Source of the DNA: Craspedostauros australis
Taxonomy: Eukaryota > Bacillariophyta > Bacillariophyceae > Mastogloiales > Achnanthaceae
Direction: 5' to 3'
Assembly (NCBI GenBank): GCA_026770025.1
Contig: JAMXDE010000028.1
Span: 62,001 to 126,000, forward strand
DNA: 64,000 nt
In this document: piece by piece, positions 53,883-64,000 of the stretch
How positions within the stretch are numbered: position 1 is the stretch's first letter
How the letters are laid out: every line of letters starts with the position of its first letter
Program-made: the position numbers and the translations under genes
Notes under the pieces: generated by a model
What the model was told of the DNA's origin: nothing
What the model saw: only the letters and a program-made list of their open reading frames with translations
Databases searched by the model: none

Positions 53883-54149
53883 ATGTGCGAACTAAAACAA
53901 AGACTCGGTGATGCCATGCTTGGCTATCTGGAACGTCTGTGTCTGCAGGAGGGGGCATCCTGTATCTTCGTCTTCAGCACGCAGACGACGGAATGGTTCA
54001 TCGAATGCGGATTTGACGAGGTCGATGTCAGCTGGCTGTCACCCAGCCATCACAGCGCGTGCGATACCAAGCGCAACAACATGATATGCATCAAGAAGAT
54101 CACCAATGTTCGGGGTTTGGATGCTTCCGAACTGTGGTGGAATAGATAG
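53883..54149 (+). pseudogene. Truncated C-terminal fragment of N-acetylglutamate synthase
   Basis: A 88-codon frame carries the end of the amino-acid N-acetyltransferase (arginine pathway) GNAT domain: GDAMLGYLERLCLQEGASC, FVFSTQTTEWFIECGFDEVD and NMICIKKITNVRGLDASELW ending WWNR. The usual (E/R)RGF is ECGF here. Upstream there is no acetyl-CoA binding loop and no amino-acid kinase domain; similarity begins at about 53908. The fragment sits inside the 9.5-kb element on the same strand as the PCMT-like pseudogene. I interpret it as a captured exon; that it is expressed is unlikely. Confidence 0.7.
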
Positions 54150-54878
54150 ATTACACAAGAAAGGTGCAGTGGGTGCAATGGGCACAATGCATAGTCGTAT
54201 GTAACGTATTATAGGAGCTGCACTAGCACATCACATCACAACACAGCATAGTATAGCATACGAGCATTTTATGGTGTGTATTTGTTGCGCTCTGCTTTGC
54301 TCTACTCTACTCTACCAATACATGACGATTGTGCCAGTGGCCGTGCCATTGACAAGGCACCAACAGAGATGAATGATCAGAGGATGCATCGTTGGTGCTC
54401 CAGTGACGAGTACGGATGCTTGGACTTGATGGCAGCGAAGATCATGAGGGTTGCACATTTGTGATGAAAAGAAAGCGGAGTACTGGCATGGTACGATGTG
54501 GTACAGATATACAAGTGCGGCGACAACAGAGAGAAGCCTTTGCCATTCGATTGGTTTGTGCGACACACACCGATTGTGCTGGCGCTCCGATCGACGCAGT
54601 TGAGGCCTTGGAGCGTTTTGTGTGTGTGGTTCGGCTGGAATTTTTCCGACCAGAGCGGCACGACACAACGTGATGGCTCCACAACGCACACCATTCACGA
54701 CACAAAAATAACGGTCTGCGTCACAAAATCACATCACTCATCACAAAACACAAAACACAAAACAAACATCACACACCACACATCACAATCCTCCATGCCA
54801 TCCAACAGACGATGCGCACACGGGCACTCCAATCACAGGTGCGCCTATAACATATACTACTACTACTTTGATTTGCAG

Positions 54879-57428
54879 CTACACCTCTGCTGTGTTGGTA
54901 TCCTGCCCTGCTTTGCTGTGATGCTCGTCCTTGCCAGCGAACATGGCCACGTCGAATGTGTTCATGGCGGGTGCTGCTTTGGCTTTGCTATTGCTGTTGC
55001 GAGGCTCAATGATCTTGGCTTTGCTCTTGCTGGGTATCTTCTTCTTCTTGCCTTTCTTCTGGTGTTCAGCCTCCTCGTTGGCTTTGGTGGTCGCGACGAT
55101 TTGCTCCTCCAGCAACGGAATGAGGCTGCTGGTTGTTGGCAGGTTCGTTTTCAGGCACTGCAGAGCACTGATAGCCATCACCTTCAGGGCATCATTGTAC
55201 ATACCTTTCATGTCAGGCTTGGCATATTTGAAGCCAGCTGATTTGTCTTTCTTGCCTGTTGCAGTTGGTTTCTTGGTGGTCATGTTGGTTGCCTCATCAT
55301 CATCCTCCTCCAACGCGAAGTCCATGTGAGACACAGTCACACCGATCTCGTTGCCGTCCTTGTCAGTTTCAGTGAACGTTTGTTTCCGCACATTCATGCT
55401 CAGTCCCTTGCGCTCCGTCACAAATTCGTCACCTCCTTCCGCAGCACAAATTGCGTAGGCAATCTGATGGTGACGAACATACGCACGCGCCAGCTTGTCC
55501 AGCCCAAATTGCTCCCAACAGGTTTTGCAAGCTTCCCACAACGCATCAGTGGTGAACATGCGACTCCCGTGGTGCTTACCTTGATGTGCTGACACGTGTT
55601 TCGACATCGCTGGGAATATCGCATCGTCTTTCACGTTCGTGATGGGAGAATTCGATGGTTGAAATCGTAGATGCCATCCGCGACTGTCGAACTCCTCGTT
55701 GATGAACCTGAGTAGTTCCGTGTCTCTGTGTGGCCCTGCGCCATCCATCTGGTACCGAATCACCACGTTCTTGCCCGTTTCGTCCCTGATTTTGTTGGCG
55801 AGCGAATCCAGTGCGGGGAGTTCTTTTTCGCGGAAGAATTTCTTGAGGCTGTATTTCGGCTTGGGCTTATCAAGACGACCATCTGTTTCCTTGCTGCCTG
55901 TGATCTCCAGTGCTTGGAAGTACAGTTCACCCTTCACACGAGAGATTTTGTTGGGATCAGGAAGGTGCTTGTACTTGGTTGGCGAGACCCAAGTTCGCTG
56001 GTACGTATTCTTCTGCGCTGGGACCATGCGCCCAACACGTTCAAAGCTAACCCGATACGCCTTTCCTCCTTTCGCAAAACAGTTATTTGTTGGGGCGAAC
56101 GCTGTTGATGCAATCGCCATGGTCTTTTCGATGTGGCACTTGTGGTGCACAGCATGGTCAACAGGCTTAACTCCCATCTGGGGCACATGTTTGAGGTTGC
56201 GCCGAGCGACAATAGAGTAGAACCACTTTTCTTCCATGTGGACAACAACAACTTGCGTTTTCAGGAACAGCTCCGCTGATTCCCAGAACACACAGAAGTC
56301 CTTGGCCCACCTGTCGCGCTTCACCTTGATGTCGCCCTTGATCTTGGGGAGCATTGTTGTAGAACGGTAGTTGCTGCCCTCCAATCCCATCACGTATGTT
56401 CGAATGGTGTTCGCGCAAACGCATTGGACATTGCCCCTTCCTGCTAGTTCGCGTGCAATATCGTCCCACGAGATTGCGCCATTGCATCGTTGCAACACAT
56501 CCTGGAGCTCAAATTGCAGGAACGGACCACGCTCCAACCACGAATCAGACAGGGATTTTGCGGATGCCAGCTCTTCAGGAGAAGCAGAGGCATAGGCATA
56601 AGAGATGTCTTCAGGCGGCAACCGTTGTTGTGGATGTTTGAGCTGCAGTTGTTTCGCGAAGATGGCACGCGGCGTGAAGTATTGCTGTTGCTTCTTGGGG
56701 CAGGTGAAGATGGTGCTGCCTGCATCACTGCGCTTCTTCCGTTCCAGCTTGTTCTTTTGGAATTTCTTGATGTTGCTTGCAACAGTGGTGGCACCAATAT
56801 CCCAAGCATGGGCGATCAATTTCGTGTTGGCTGGGATCGCACCCAAGTTGAAGTAGAGAACGATGTAGTTGTGCTTGTCTTGCGTATCAAGTTGTTTCTT
56901 TCTATTGGTGGGCTTAGTGTTGCTACGCCCTCCATCCTTTCGCAACCATCCTTTTGTTTTCGCGCCTCTCTTCATCTGCTTGTTGAGACGGTCGATTGCT
57001 GTTTCCTTCTGCTGACGTGAGACCTCGAGAAAAGCAGCGATGCTGGCTTCTTGCGATTCCGTGGTAGTTGGGGATGGTGTGGGGGGCTTAGCCTTGTTGT
57101 TGACACGCACAGCAGCGACGGAGTGATGCTGGGGAGAAAGGAGGGAAGGCTTAGCAAGGCCACCAGCAGTGCGAGTCCGTGCGAAGGTAGCGAGGCTGTG
57201 TGGCGCGCACAGATCCTCACGAACAACATACATTCGGCTCTGCCCCATCACTGGGGTCACCATGACCATTGCCACCTCTCCTGGTGCAAGAGGCCCATCG
57301 CGTTTGACTGTAGCACCATCCGTGGTCTGCTTCATTGCAAACTCAACATGACATACGCCCAGGTCACGGAGCTTGCCACCTGAGCGTTGGTGGGGTGCCA
57401 CCTTCACACAATCACCAGCGCGCAGCAT
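54879..57428 (-). CDS. Mariner/Tc1-superfamily-like transposase, long uninterrupted ORF
   Basis: 849 residues from ATG 57428 with no internal stop. Middle and late regions show the DDE transposase fold: VVVVHMEEKWFYSIV, where the family usually has DEKWF; then YQMDGAGPHRDTELLRFINE with the second Asp; then FQPSNSPITNVKDDAIFPAM, where the family usually has NSPDxN. So the first acid is Glu and the third position is Ile, unless the following Asp pair takes over. Residues about 150-240 hold a helix-turn-helix-like region (IAHAWDIGATTVASNIKKF). Residues 1-80 form an extra N-terminal domain of beta-rich composition (GDCVKVAPHQRSGG) not typical of mariner. The tail is Lys-rich (KKGKKKKIPSKSKAK), likely nuclear. 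It belongs to a stramenopile-type branch by impression only. Confidence 0.78.
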   Translation of the reverse strand: MLRAGDCVKVAPHQRSGGKLRDLGVCHVEFAMKQTTDGATVKRDGPLAPGEVAMVMVTPVMGQSRMYVVREDLCAPHSLATFARTRTAGGLAKPSLLSPQHHSVAAVRVNNKAKPPTPSPTTTESQEASIAAFLEVSRQQKETAIDRLNKQMKRGAKTKGWLRKDGGRSNTKPTNRKKQLDTQDKHNYIVLYFNLGAIPANTKLIAHAWDIGATTVASNIKKFQKNKLERKKRSDAGSTIFTCPKKQQQYFTPRAIFAKQLQLKHPQQRLPPEDISYAYASASPEELASAKSLSDSWLERGPFLQFELQDVLQRCNGAISWDDIARELAGRGNVQCVCANTIRTYVMGLEGSNYRSTTMLPKIKGDIKVKRDRWAKDFCVFWESAELFLKTQVVVVHMEEKWFYSIVARRNLKHVPQMGVKPVDHAVHHKCHIEKTMAIASTAFAPTNNCFAKGGKAYRVSFERVGRMVPAQKNTYQRTWVSPTKYKHLPDPNKISRVKGELYFQALEITGSKETDGRLDKPKPKYSLKKFFREKELPALDSLANKIRDETGKNVVIRYQMDGAGPHRDTELLRFINEEFDSRGWHLRFQPSNSPITNVKDDAIFPAMSKHVSAHQGKHHGSRMFTTDALWEACKTCWEQFGLDKLARAYVRHHQIAYAICAAEGGDEFVTERKGLSMNVRKQTFTETDKDGNEIGVTVSHMDFALEEDDDEATNMTTKKPTATGKKDKSAGFKYAKPDMKGMYNDALKVMAISALQCLKTNLPTTSSLIPLLEEQIVATTKANEEAEHQKKGKKKKIPSKSKAKIIEPRNSNSKAKAAPAMNTFDVAMFAGKDEHHSKAGQDTNTAEV

Positions 57429-59603
57429 GCTTGCAACGTGAAGAGTTCAGTGGTTGCAGGATGATACAACTACGTCCAATGTGGGTGAAGGTTGATAGAA
57501 CTGTGTTATTGTGTGTGCTTGTTTGAAGTGATGGTTTACAAAGTGAAGTTTGTTGAGATTATGAGCTCATCAATAAGTGCTCATCATCTTCCTGTTTTCT
57601 ACTTCTTGGCCCCACTAATGGTGCTATTCACCATTGTCCATCGTGTTGTAACCATGCCAAACTGCTGGTTACTCCTGCTAATTAGTGTATCTGTGTCCAA
57701 ACATGTGCTATGACACATGTTTGGAGGTCTAATAGAGTCTCTTTGATCCTCTTGGATCATCTTCCTAATTTTGTCTTGGGTCTGAAACCCGCATCACATT
57801 TTCCGAATTCTTTCGAGTCGTTTTCTTGGATCTTTCGAATCGAAGTGTGATTGACACAAAGGACTCAAGACTCGAACAACGATTGGATTGATTCAGCACA
57901 CATGGTCTAACAACAAGGGAACTCATGGTGAATACTAGCTGTGTGCCAATAGAGGTTGCAAGCTGATTGTACAAGATTGGCTGGTCATGACGCACACCAG
58001 GCACACAAGGAGAACAGCACAGCACAGCACAGCACAGCGCATCACCAGTCATTGACGCGCAGCCCAGCGCAGCGCACCACAGAACGGCATGGACAACACA
58101 GGAGGATGGTCACAAGGTGCCTTGTACCATCCACTCTTTCCTTTGTGGGAAGGTCACAGTCATTCTACATTCTGTGTAAGCTATGACTACAAGCAGCAGA
58201 GAAACAGGAGGAACTCGTTTGAGATGCGCTGTGTTTCCTCTGTCAACTTTGTGAGGAGGATTTTGTGCCTCCGCTGTGTCGTTGTGGAATGGATTCGCAA
58301 TTCGGGACTCGCAAAGTGTTCTCATTGGTTGGCACATTCGGTAGAATTGTGGTTAATTTCCATGGCCCCCGACAGCAAAAACTGTTTGAGAACACCAAAC
58401 ACAACACAACAACATGACAATGGAGAAACACAACAAAACTCCTCAAGCGCCGCCGAACGGCATCATCGTCACTGCAGCAACCAGCGGTCCATTGCAAGAT
58501 CCGAGGGCATAGGCGGAACCGCCATGTAAAGATTGGTGGATGAGCGAGAGGGTGATGCCGGAGTGGTTGATTTGGGGCCGTGGCAGGCCCACGCGCAAGC
58601 GACACGATTCAGAGGAACATCTGCTCGTTGGATATGGTCTCTGCCTGGAATGCACAGGCCATTCCAACGACTATTGATGGGCAAGACGCATCCAAGAGGA
58701 TACGATGAAGATGCACACGAAGTTTGAGGGTCGGGGGTGGCCTGGAAGGTGCCCTCCGCAAGAAACAAGTGGAGGGCAAGAGTTTTTTGGTGGGTGGCGG
58801 CGGACACACCACGTGACTTCGCTCGTGATGGGTGCCATTGGCAAGTCACCCAAATCGCAAAGCCACCCATACAAGATGTGTTCGGAATCAACTCAAGATG
58901 ACCAGGGCGGAGCCTTCTCCACGGATACGGTCTGTAAGAGGCTGCAAGGTGGGATGCACACAAAATGGTTTTTTTTTGGTATCGCAAAAACTCCATGGTG
59001 ACATCAGCACATGGAGGTGTACCTTTGGAGGTACGAACTCCCAACCCATTCTGAACACATCAGTGTGTCGCCAGAGAATGTGGGAACGCATGAGGGGCAT
59101 GTGGAGGAGCTGCAAGGATCGTATCGACGAGATACGGATCCAAATCCGAATGGCATCAGCATCGAAATCGTGTTTTCAAAATTTCTGCTTTTCAGTGCAG
59201 GGACAGTTTGGAGTATGAGATGCGGCTATCCGTGGAGAAGCTTCATGGGATGGACAGATGGGGGGTATGCGGAGCTAATGTGGTGCGCAGATTGTGAAAA
59301 TGCCAGGGATGATAATGATGATCATGGGTGCTGAAGGGAGGGCAGCATGGTGCCATCGAGAATTTTTCGCACCCACCACCTGACAGACAGCAAGCCAAAA
59401 CGACATTAAAAATAAAGTGCATACAAATTTAACTTCAATATTCAGAATCACTGATAGCCACTCGTCCGGATGCACTGTTTATTTTTAATTTTAAACGATG
59501 TGTTGTTGAGATATAACATCATAAGCAGTTGTTTGGATGGTTTTGGATGTGCTCTAATTTAGTCTACTTTATCACGACTCATCACGAGTAAAACTCAAAA
59601 AAC
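57429..59603. other. Non-coding right part of the 9.5-kb element
   Basis: About 2.2 kb between the transposase start and the right end. It holds a perfect hairpin at 57696-57725, CACAGCACAGCACAG repeats at 58015-58040, and G/C-rich stretches at 58690-59300 with open frames in both directions but no domain. A T9 run occurs near 58970. The last 250 bp are A/T-rich. Confidence 0.5.
57696..57725. repeat. Perfect 12-bp-arm hairpin
   Basis: Arms TCCAAACATGTG and CACATGTTTGGA with a 6-nt loop (CTATGA), about 270 bp upstream of the transposase ATG. It may be a transposase or regulator binding site, or a relic end of a nested element. Confidence 0.85.
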
Positions 59604-59649
59604 ACTCCACAACTAGTGCTATCGCGACACCGTTTTACATTGAGTGCAG
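59604..59649 (-). repeat. Right terminal inverted repeat of the 9.5-kb element
   Basis: Inverse copy of 50181-50226 with one mismatch. Confidence 0.9.
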
Positions 59650-61636
59650 GTCGTATCACTCATCGCTCGCTTCATTGTTCATTGAAGGTACATGTGTTCT
59701 ATTATGCTCTGCCTGCTTGTGCAAGGAGGCGCGTGGCTGATCCAAGATCAACAGGCTTAATACTCGTGTGAGTATTTCAATGGACTAAAAATTGGTCGGA
59801 GCATCGCCAAGACACGCCTGGAAGCACCGCTCGAATGCATCCATGGCTCGTACGGCAGAGAAAAGCGCGGATCGTCCTGTTTGCGAAATTTTGCTTCGCG
59901 CACATTTGCGCGCTGGTGCTTCCTGTTGTCGCAGCTCTCGTGTTAGTATGAATGAATGGTGCTGGGCGCACTGTGGCCCATAGCATCGTATAATGCTCTT
60001 TTTGCCATCCAGAACACGAGCAATTCATCTATTATACCACGCAAGTTGAATCGAGAATGGCGCTTGTGCAAGTTGGGTGGCGTACGGTAAACAAGGAACG
60101 TGTCAGGAGATGAATACGGAAAGAATGGGAAATGCGGCTTCTTGGCGGTGGTGACAACCTTCAGCCCAATCCCTTCACGATTTTCCAGCTTGCACAGCGC
60201 AGGAGAGGAGAACGGAAGTCGCAGGCACATTGACCATGGCGGCTGCACAAGAACACCAGCTACCGCCGCCGAAACAGGAGCGGCGACCCGGCTGTCCTTT
60301 CTTGCCATGTTCGTACACCCCTCGTTCTCTCCACTCCGGTGATGCCTCTCCTTGCGAAGCAATGTGTGTCCACCACAGACAGAAATCACCCATCTTTGCG
60401 ACGCGCAGCTTCATGCAGTGTACACTATTATATGTTAATGTAGTATAGTCGATCGTGTGTGCGTTTGTGCGTGCTGGTACTGGGTTTGTGGTGGCACTCG
60501 CATTCTTGCATTTCTGTTCCTGTCCCTGTTCTTGGCCTCTCTATCCGTATCACTGCAAGTCGGCGAGCCCGGTTCCGCCTCTGCTCATGGATAACAATTC
60601 TCACCAACATGTGTCGATCAAAGCCTTCACTGCACCTGTGATCTTCATCTGCACGGAGCGCCATGTTGGTGCTCATGTTGGCGGATGTGGGCAGAACACA
60701 GCGGAGTCGAGTGGAGTAGATTCCAGTACCCAATTGCCGGAATGGACGATACTGTTCCTTTTCGCAGTTCCCCACCCTTCCCAACGATCTCAGTTCGTGG
60801 GGGCATACGACCCCATTCAGGATACGATAGTACATTCTTGCCGATTTTTAATTTGAGGACCGATATCATCCTATTATGTTGTGGAGGGTACATCTGTGAA
60901 ATATTAGACGCCTGGACCTTATAGTTAAAAAGTTTATATTTTTCGCATCAATCTACGACTACAAACGAAAGGCATGCGGACGCAGAAGGGCAAATTGTGT
61001 TGGGAATCACCAGTCGTGCTTCAGCTTGCTGTCCAGTCGTGTCCTTGATCGACAGACTCACATTTCGCGTGGGGAAGGCGGTTGGGTGCGAAGAGATGTT
61101 GAGGATTGCCCGGTAGCAGTAGGCATGGTGATGATGATGCTTCATCTGGGCTGTGGATCAGTGGTCGAAATCCAGAGTTGTGGGTTGGTGGGTAATCCAG
61201 ATCTTCACCCCCGCCTTGACTTTCACACTGCCTTGTTCTCGGTTCTGCTGCCGTTCATGCCCTGGGACGTTGAGCTTCGTCCATGTCTCAATCAGCACAC
61301 ACTGCCTTCCCTCCACATGCACACTCTATCCCTTCATTACCCAGAGATAATTCGCTATTATATCGTATATCTCGACACCGTGTAAATTTTTGAACGCGTT
61401 TGTCCTACCGCGGCCAACGTGAAAACTAAATCAGTACCATCGTTTACTAGTGCTATCGTTGGGAGCCACTGAATTTTTGTTTTACTATACTTCGTCACCT
61501 TCCATGGTATATACCCCAATGGTCTTTGCAGACATGGACTCTACACAAGCTGCAGATCCGTTTGACCCTCTTGGGAGTGTTTTCTTCTAGGCCAGTAATG
61601 TTTTGTGGCCTTCAAGTAGCAACAATATTGGCAAAG
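59650..61636. other. Intergenic region between the 9.5-kb element and the piggyBac remnant
   Basis: About 2 kb without a supported gene. At 61446-61458 the 13-mer ACTAGTGCTATCG repeats a part of the right terminal repeat (59612-59624) in the same orientation, which may be a diverged element end. Confidence 0.45.
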
Positions 61637-63223
61637 TCATTGCTTTCCATCTTTGTCGATTTTCTGTCCATGGTCTTTATACACACCCATGAACCTATCC
61701 TTGCTCAACACTGGTTGATTATTGTTCATCCTTATCCTTGTTCTTATCTTCTTTAGGATTCTCCTTGCCCTCCTTGTGCCACAGACTTTGCAGGTCCTCG
61801 CTTTCCACACCAGTGCTTCCACCATTGCCAAGCCATATGATTTGTAATCCATTCAATCCTCCTCCTCCACAAGGTGACTGTGCGCGATCCATGAGTTCAC
61901 CCTCAGTATGTCAAGTAGGTGAAACATGATTGGCATCCATACCCTTCAACACTGCAGATTTGGTTGATAGTATGCGAGAAGCTGATCACACCGATCCACC
62001 CCTCCCATCCAATGATTGTAGTCATTGATCATTCTTGGGATCCTGTTTGCAGCATTCCAGTCATCACCCCAGACAGTCTTCAGATGGTTCTTGTTTGTTG
62101 TGGTCTGTTGTGGTTGATGTCAATTCTTTGCGACTGTCTCGTTTGCATAATGGACTGTACTCACCATGAGCACCACATTGTTGTCCACCCATCAAGTAAT
62201 GACATACTTGTCACTCTCTGTCCAGATGTACAGAGAGTTGAAGCGATCATCTTCAATGTCCTTCATTTCCTTGGGAGGGAATCCACAACAATTCCTTGCA
62301 GTTCCCACAATGCCCACTCCCATCTCCCTCAACTTCTCAATGACAATCTTTGTAGTGCATAGATTGTCCATGGCAACAACATGCTTGTCAGCAGGATTGA
62401 GTTTGGCAAGCAGCTCTGCGACTGTGTTGTTGATCCTGGTGGTTTTGTCCAGGTGCCCCAGTGGCAGCACATGGAACATGAACCCTGAGGCTGAGCAGCA
62501 AAGGGAATAGAATTTGTAGCCTTCCTTGATTGGCTTCTGCTGCATGTGATGCATCTGTGCAGATCTTCCCTTGAATTGAACCATCATCTCATCTATGGCG
62601 CAAGCATAGCCAGGTTTCAGACACAGCCGCTTCGACACACTGTTGGTGTGGTTGAGAAGGGGCTGAACCTTGCCATACCACAACCGATCGGTCTGGAGCA
62701 CTAGATAATACTTGGCGGATTGTTTCTGCTGTGATCGTGTGGATGCTCTTGCCTCCCTGCTTGGACTGTGGGGGCTACCAGCATGATGCTCCTCACCTTA
62801 TGGTGAGAACCCTTCTGACACTCCTGATACATTCAGTTCCCAAGCTGAAACAAAGTCCATGGGGGCTCATGTCATCCTCAGCTTCTAGTGGTTCAGCTGC
62901 AGTCTCCACCAACAATTCAGACACTTTGTCCAAGGTTGGCAATGCAGTGAAGTGCATAGGCTTCCATACCATTTCATATCTTGCTCTGGACATGTATGTC
63001 ATCAGTAGATGAGTTGGGACAGAGATCAAGGCAGCTCTCCAGTAGTCAATTTTGCTGGAGCTCAGAAGAATCCCATTTAGTACTACATGGCAAAGAAGAT
63101 GTACAGCTCAGGGACAGTTATGGCAGTTGCCATCAATTTGGTGTTGCAAAGATGGCTGTTGGTGTGGAATTGGGTCTTCTCCAGTAGTGAAACTGGAAAG
63201 AAGATTTCCAGGATAGTGTCAAT
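61637..63223 (-). pseudogene. piggyBac-type transposase, broken
   Basis: Reads on the minus strand in several frames: MNIDTILEIFFPVSLL and ATAITVPELYIFFAM near 63220-63080, HLLMTYMSRARYEMVWKPMH near 63020, then the best preserved part 62701-62192 with IDEMMVQFKGRSAQMH (first catalytic Asp) and HVVAMDNLCTTKIVI (second Asp). The next part has YNHWMGGVDRCDQLLAYY near 61990 (third Asp), and the end is CKVCGTRRARRI, a piece of the Cys-rich C-terminus. Stops and frame changes interrupt at least at 63085, 62780, 62190, 62100 and 61960. All three catalytic acids remain in pieces, but no full frame exists. Termini and TTAA duplication are not identified. Confidence 0.82.
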
Positions 63224-64000
63224 GTTCATTTCCACATTGTGGATGGGCTGGACGTGCAGTTGTGTGCACTCACAGGTAGTGGCACATACTGAAGTGCTGG
63301 CTTTGTCTCATGTTGATGTTGTATGTGGTTCCCTGGATGATGTTGAGATGCAGATGCAGCCCCTTGGGGAGCAGATGCAGCAGATGATTGTCATCTGCGC
63401 TTCTATCAATGGTTGATTGCAACAGAGATGGGCTGGCAAACTTGGGTGGGCTGCTTGCTGATGCTTGATCCAAACAGAGCTGGACCGGCACTGAATGAAA
63501 GATCTCTCCTGGCTGAGGCAAAGTGCCTTGCCATTGCTGATCAATCCATGTGGCAAATAGTTGGCTTGACCCATGTTGAGCAGTTGCATTTGATGCTCCT
63601 GTTGCTCGACCTGGAGGAAAGCGCTGTGCATTGTTGGCTCATGGAATTGGTGTGGTCAGATGGAGGAGTCTGCTGGGGTAGATTTGATGAGCTGTTGTAG
63701 GAAGACCACACATCCCTGTTGACACTACCCCATGGATTGGTGGGGCTGTTGGGTGGACCACTCTCCAAGAAATCACAGTAGGTGGGCATTGATGGCAGAT
63801 GTACTGTTCAATCATTGTTGTCGTTGTTCATTGGAGACATGAGAGACTTGTGGACAAATACAACGTATGAGTGATCAATGTCATATGCAAGCACCCTCTC
63901 TGCTTGGAATTGTGGAGGATTGGAAGCGGGATGCGATTCGGGTGTCGCTGTTGCTTCCTTGTGGGGACTGGAAGATCGAGGGTGCAGTGGTGGCTTGGTT
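63224..64000. other. Right edge of the window, probably more of the piggyBac region
   Basis: About 780 bp. Minus-strand frames contain Pro/Ser/Gln-rich text without a named domain. This may be the N-terminal, poorly conserved part of the piggyBac transposase or flanking DNA. The feature, if any, continues beyond the window. Confidence 0.4.

Larger units (their letters stand above)
50181..59649. mobile_element. 9.5-kb terminal-inverted-repeat element carrying host gene fragments
   Basis: Bounded by a 46-bp inverted repeat beginning CTGCACTCAATGTAAAACGG, with a single mismatch at base 31 between the two ends. Inside, in order: a decayed PCMT-like gene (+), a truncated N-acetylglutamate synthase tail (+), a mariner-like transposase ORF (-) and about 2 kb of non-coding DNA. 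Cargo plus transposase inside one pair of ends is the layout of a transduplicating (Pack-type) element. No target-site duplication is visible: flanks are CTAG on the left and GTCG on the right. The ends could alternatively belong to two separate elements lying outward, but a transposase between them favours one unit. Confidence 0.72.

Noticed and set aside
57429-59603. Open frames up to 191 codons in the right arm of the 9.5-kb element
   Set aside because: I tried to read a further captured gene here but found no recognisable block in either direction.
1-64000. tRNA or rRNA genes
   Set aside because: I looked for GGTTCGANNCC-type B boxes; the only near match (about 23836) lies inside the AlkD-like coding sequence without a matching A box or stem. 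A computed tRNA scan would be needed.
1-64000. CRISPR arrays, bacterial operons or an integrated virus
   Set aside because: Tandem repeats here are short and without regular spacers, genes have introns and wide spacing, and no capsid, polymerase or integrase of viral type was seen.

Overview
The window is nuclear DNA of a eukaryote, most likely a photosynthetic stramenopile and probably a diatom. Three things support this. Genes carry short introns (about 260-450 bp, GT-AG, often GTAAGT or GTGAGT donors). A cytochrome b6f assembly factor (CCB2/CCB4 family) starts with a signal peptide plus an ASAFAP-like motif, as in plastids of secondary red origin. Several proteins (a Cys/His domain pair, an LRR protein ending in a WLTLNR-type motif, a PCMT-like protein with a KRRLKE tail) resemble families I associate with diatoms and relatives. 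No operons, RBS, CRISPR or phage features apply. The species assignment is inference.

Layout. 1-3.1 kb: non-coding with short repeats. 3.1-16.3 kb: host genes for an LRR protein (+), the plastid CCB factor (-), a 1223-aa RING/TPR protein (-), a GNAT acetyltransferase (+) and an aldo/keto reductase (+). 18.65-22.19 kb: a decayed PIF/Harbinger-type DNA transposon with about 370-bp inverted termini. 22.2-39.5 kb: an AlkD-like DNA repair protein (+), a HPAT/SERGT-like glycosyltransferase (-), a Sct1/Gpt2-type glycerol-3-phosphate acyltransferase (+, three exons), a phosphatidylinositol phosphate kinase with a novel N-terminus (-, two exons), a GT8 glycogenin-like protein without the usual DxD (-), and a membrane-anchored RanBP2 zinc finger/metalloprotease fusion (+). 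40.6-47.8 kb: two convergent paralogues sharing a Cys/His domain that I cannot assign to a named family, a second motif and one intron position. 50.18-59.65 kb: a large terminal-inverted-repeat element holding a long mariner-like transposase ORF, a decayed PCMT-like gene and a truncated N-acetylglutamate synthase tail. 61.6-63.2 kb: a piggyBac transposase pseudogene.

The host genes are not a pathway cluster. They cover plastid biogenesis, membrane lipid synthesis, phosphoinositide signalling and protein glycosylation. Their order alternates between divergent pairs (HPAT/GPAT at about 26.4-27.2 kb, GT8/metalloprotease at about 35.6-36.8 kb) and convergent pairs (LRR/CCB, AlkD/HPAT, GPAT/PIPK, the two Cys/His paralogues). 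The most unusual part is the 9.5-kb element: it appears to be a DNA transposon that took up pieces of host genes, which have since decayed while the transposase frame stayed open.

Splice junctions were placed by hand from donor/acceptor sequence, phase and protein continuity. No transcript or database evidence was available.
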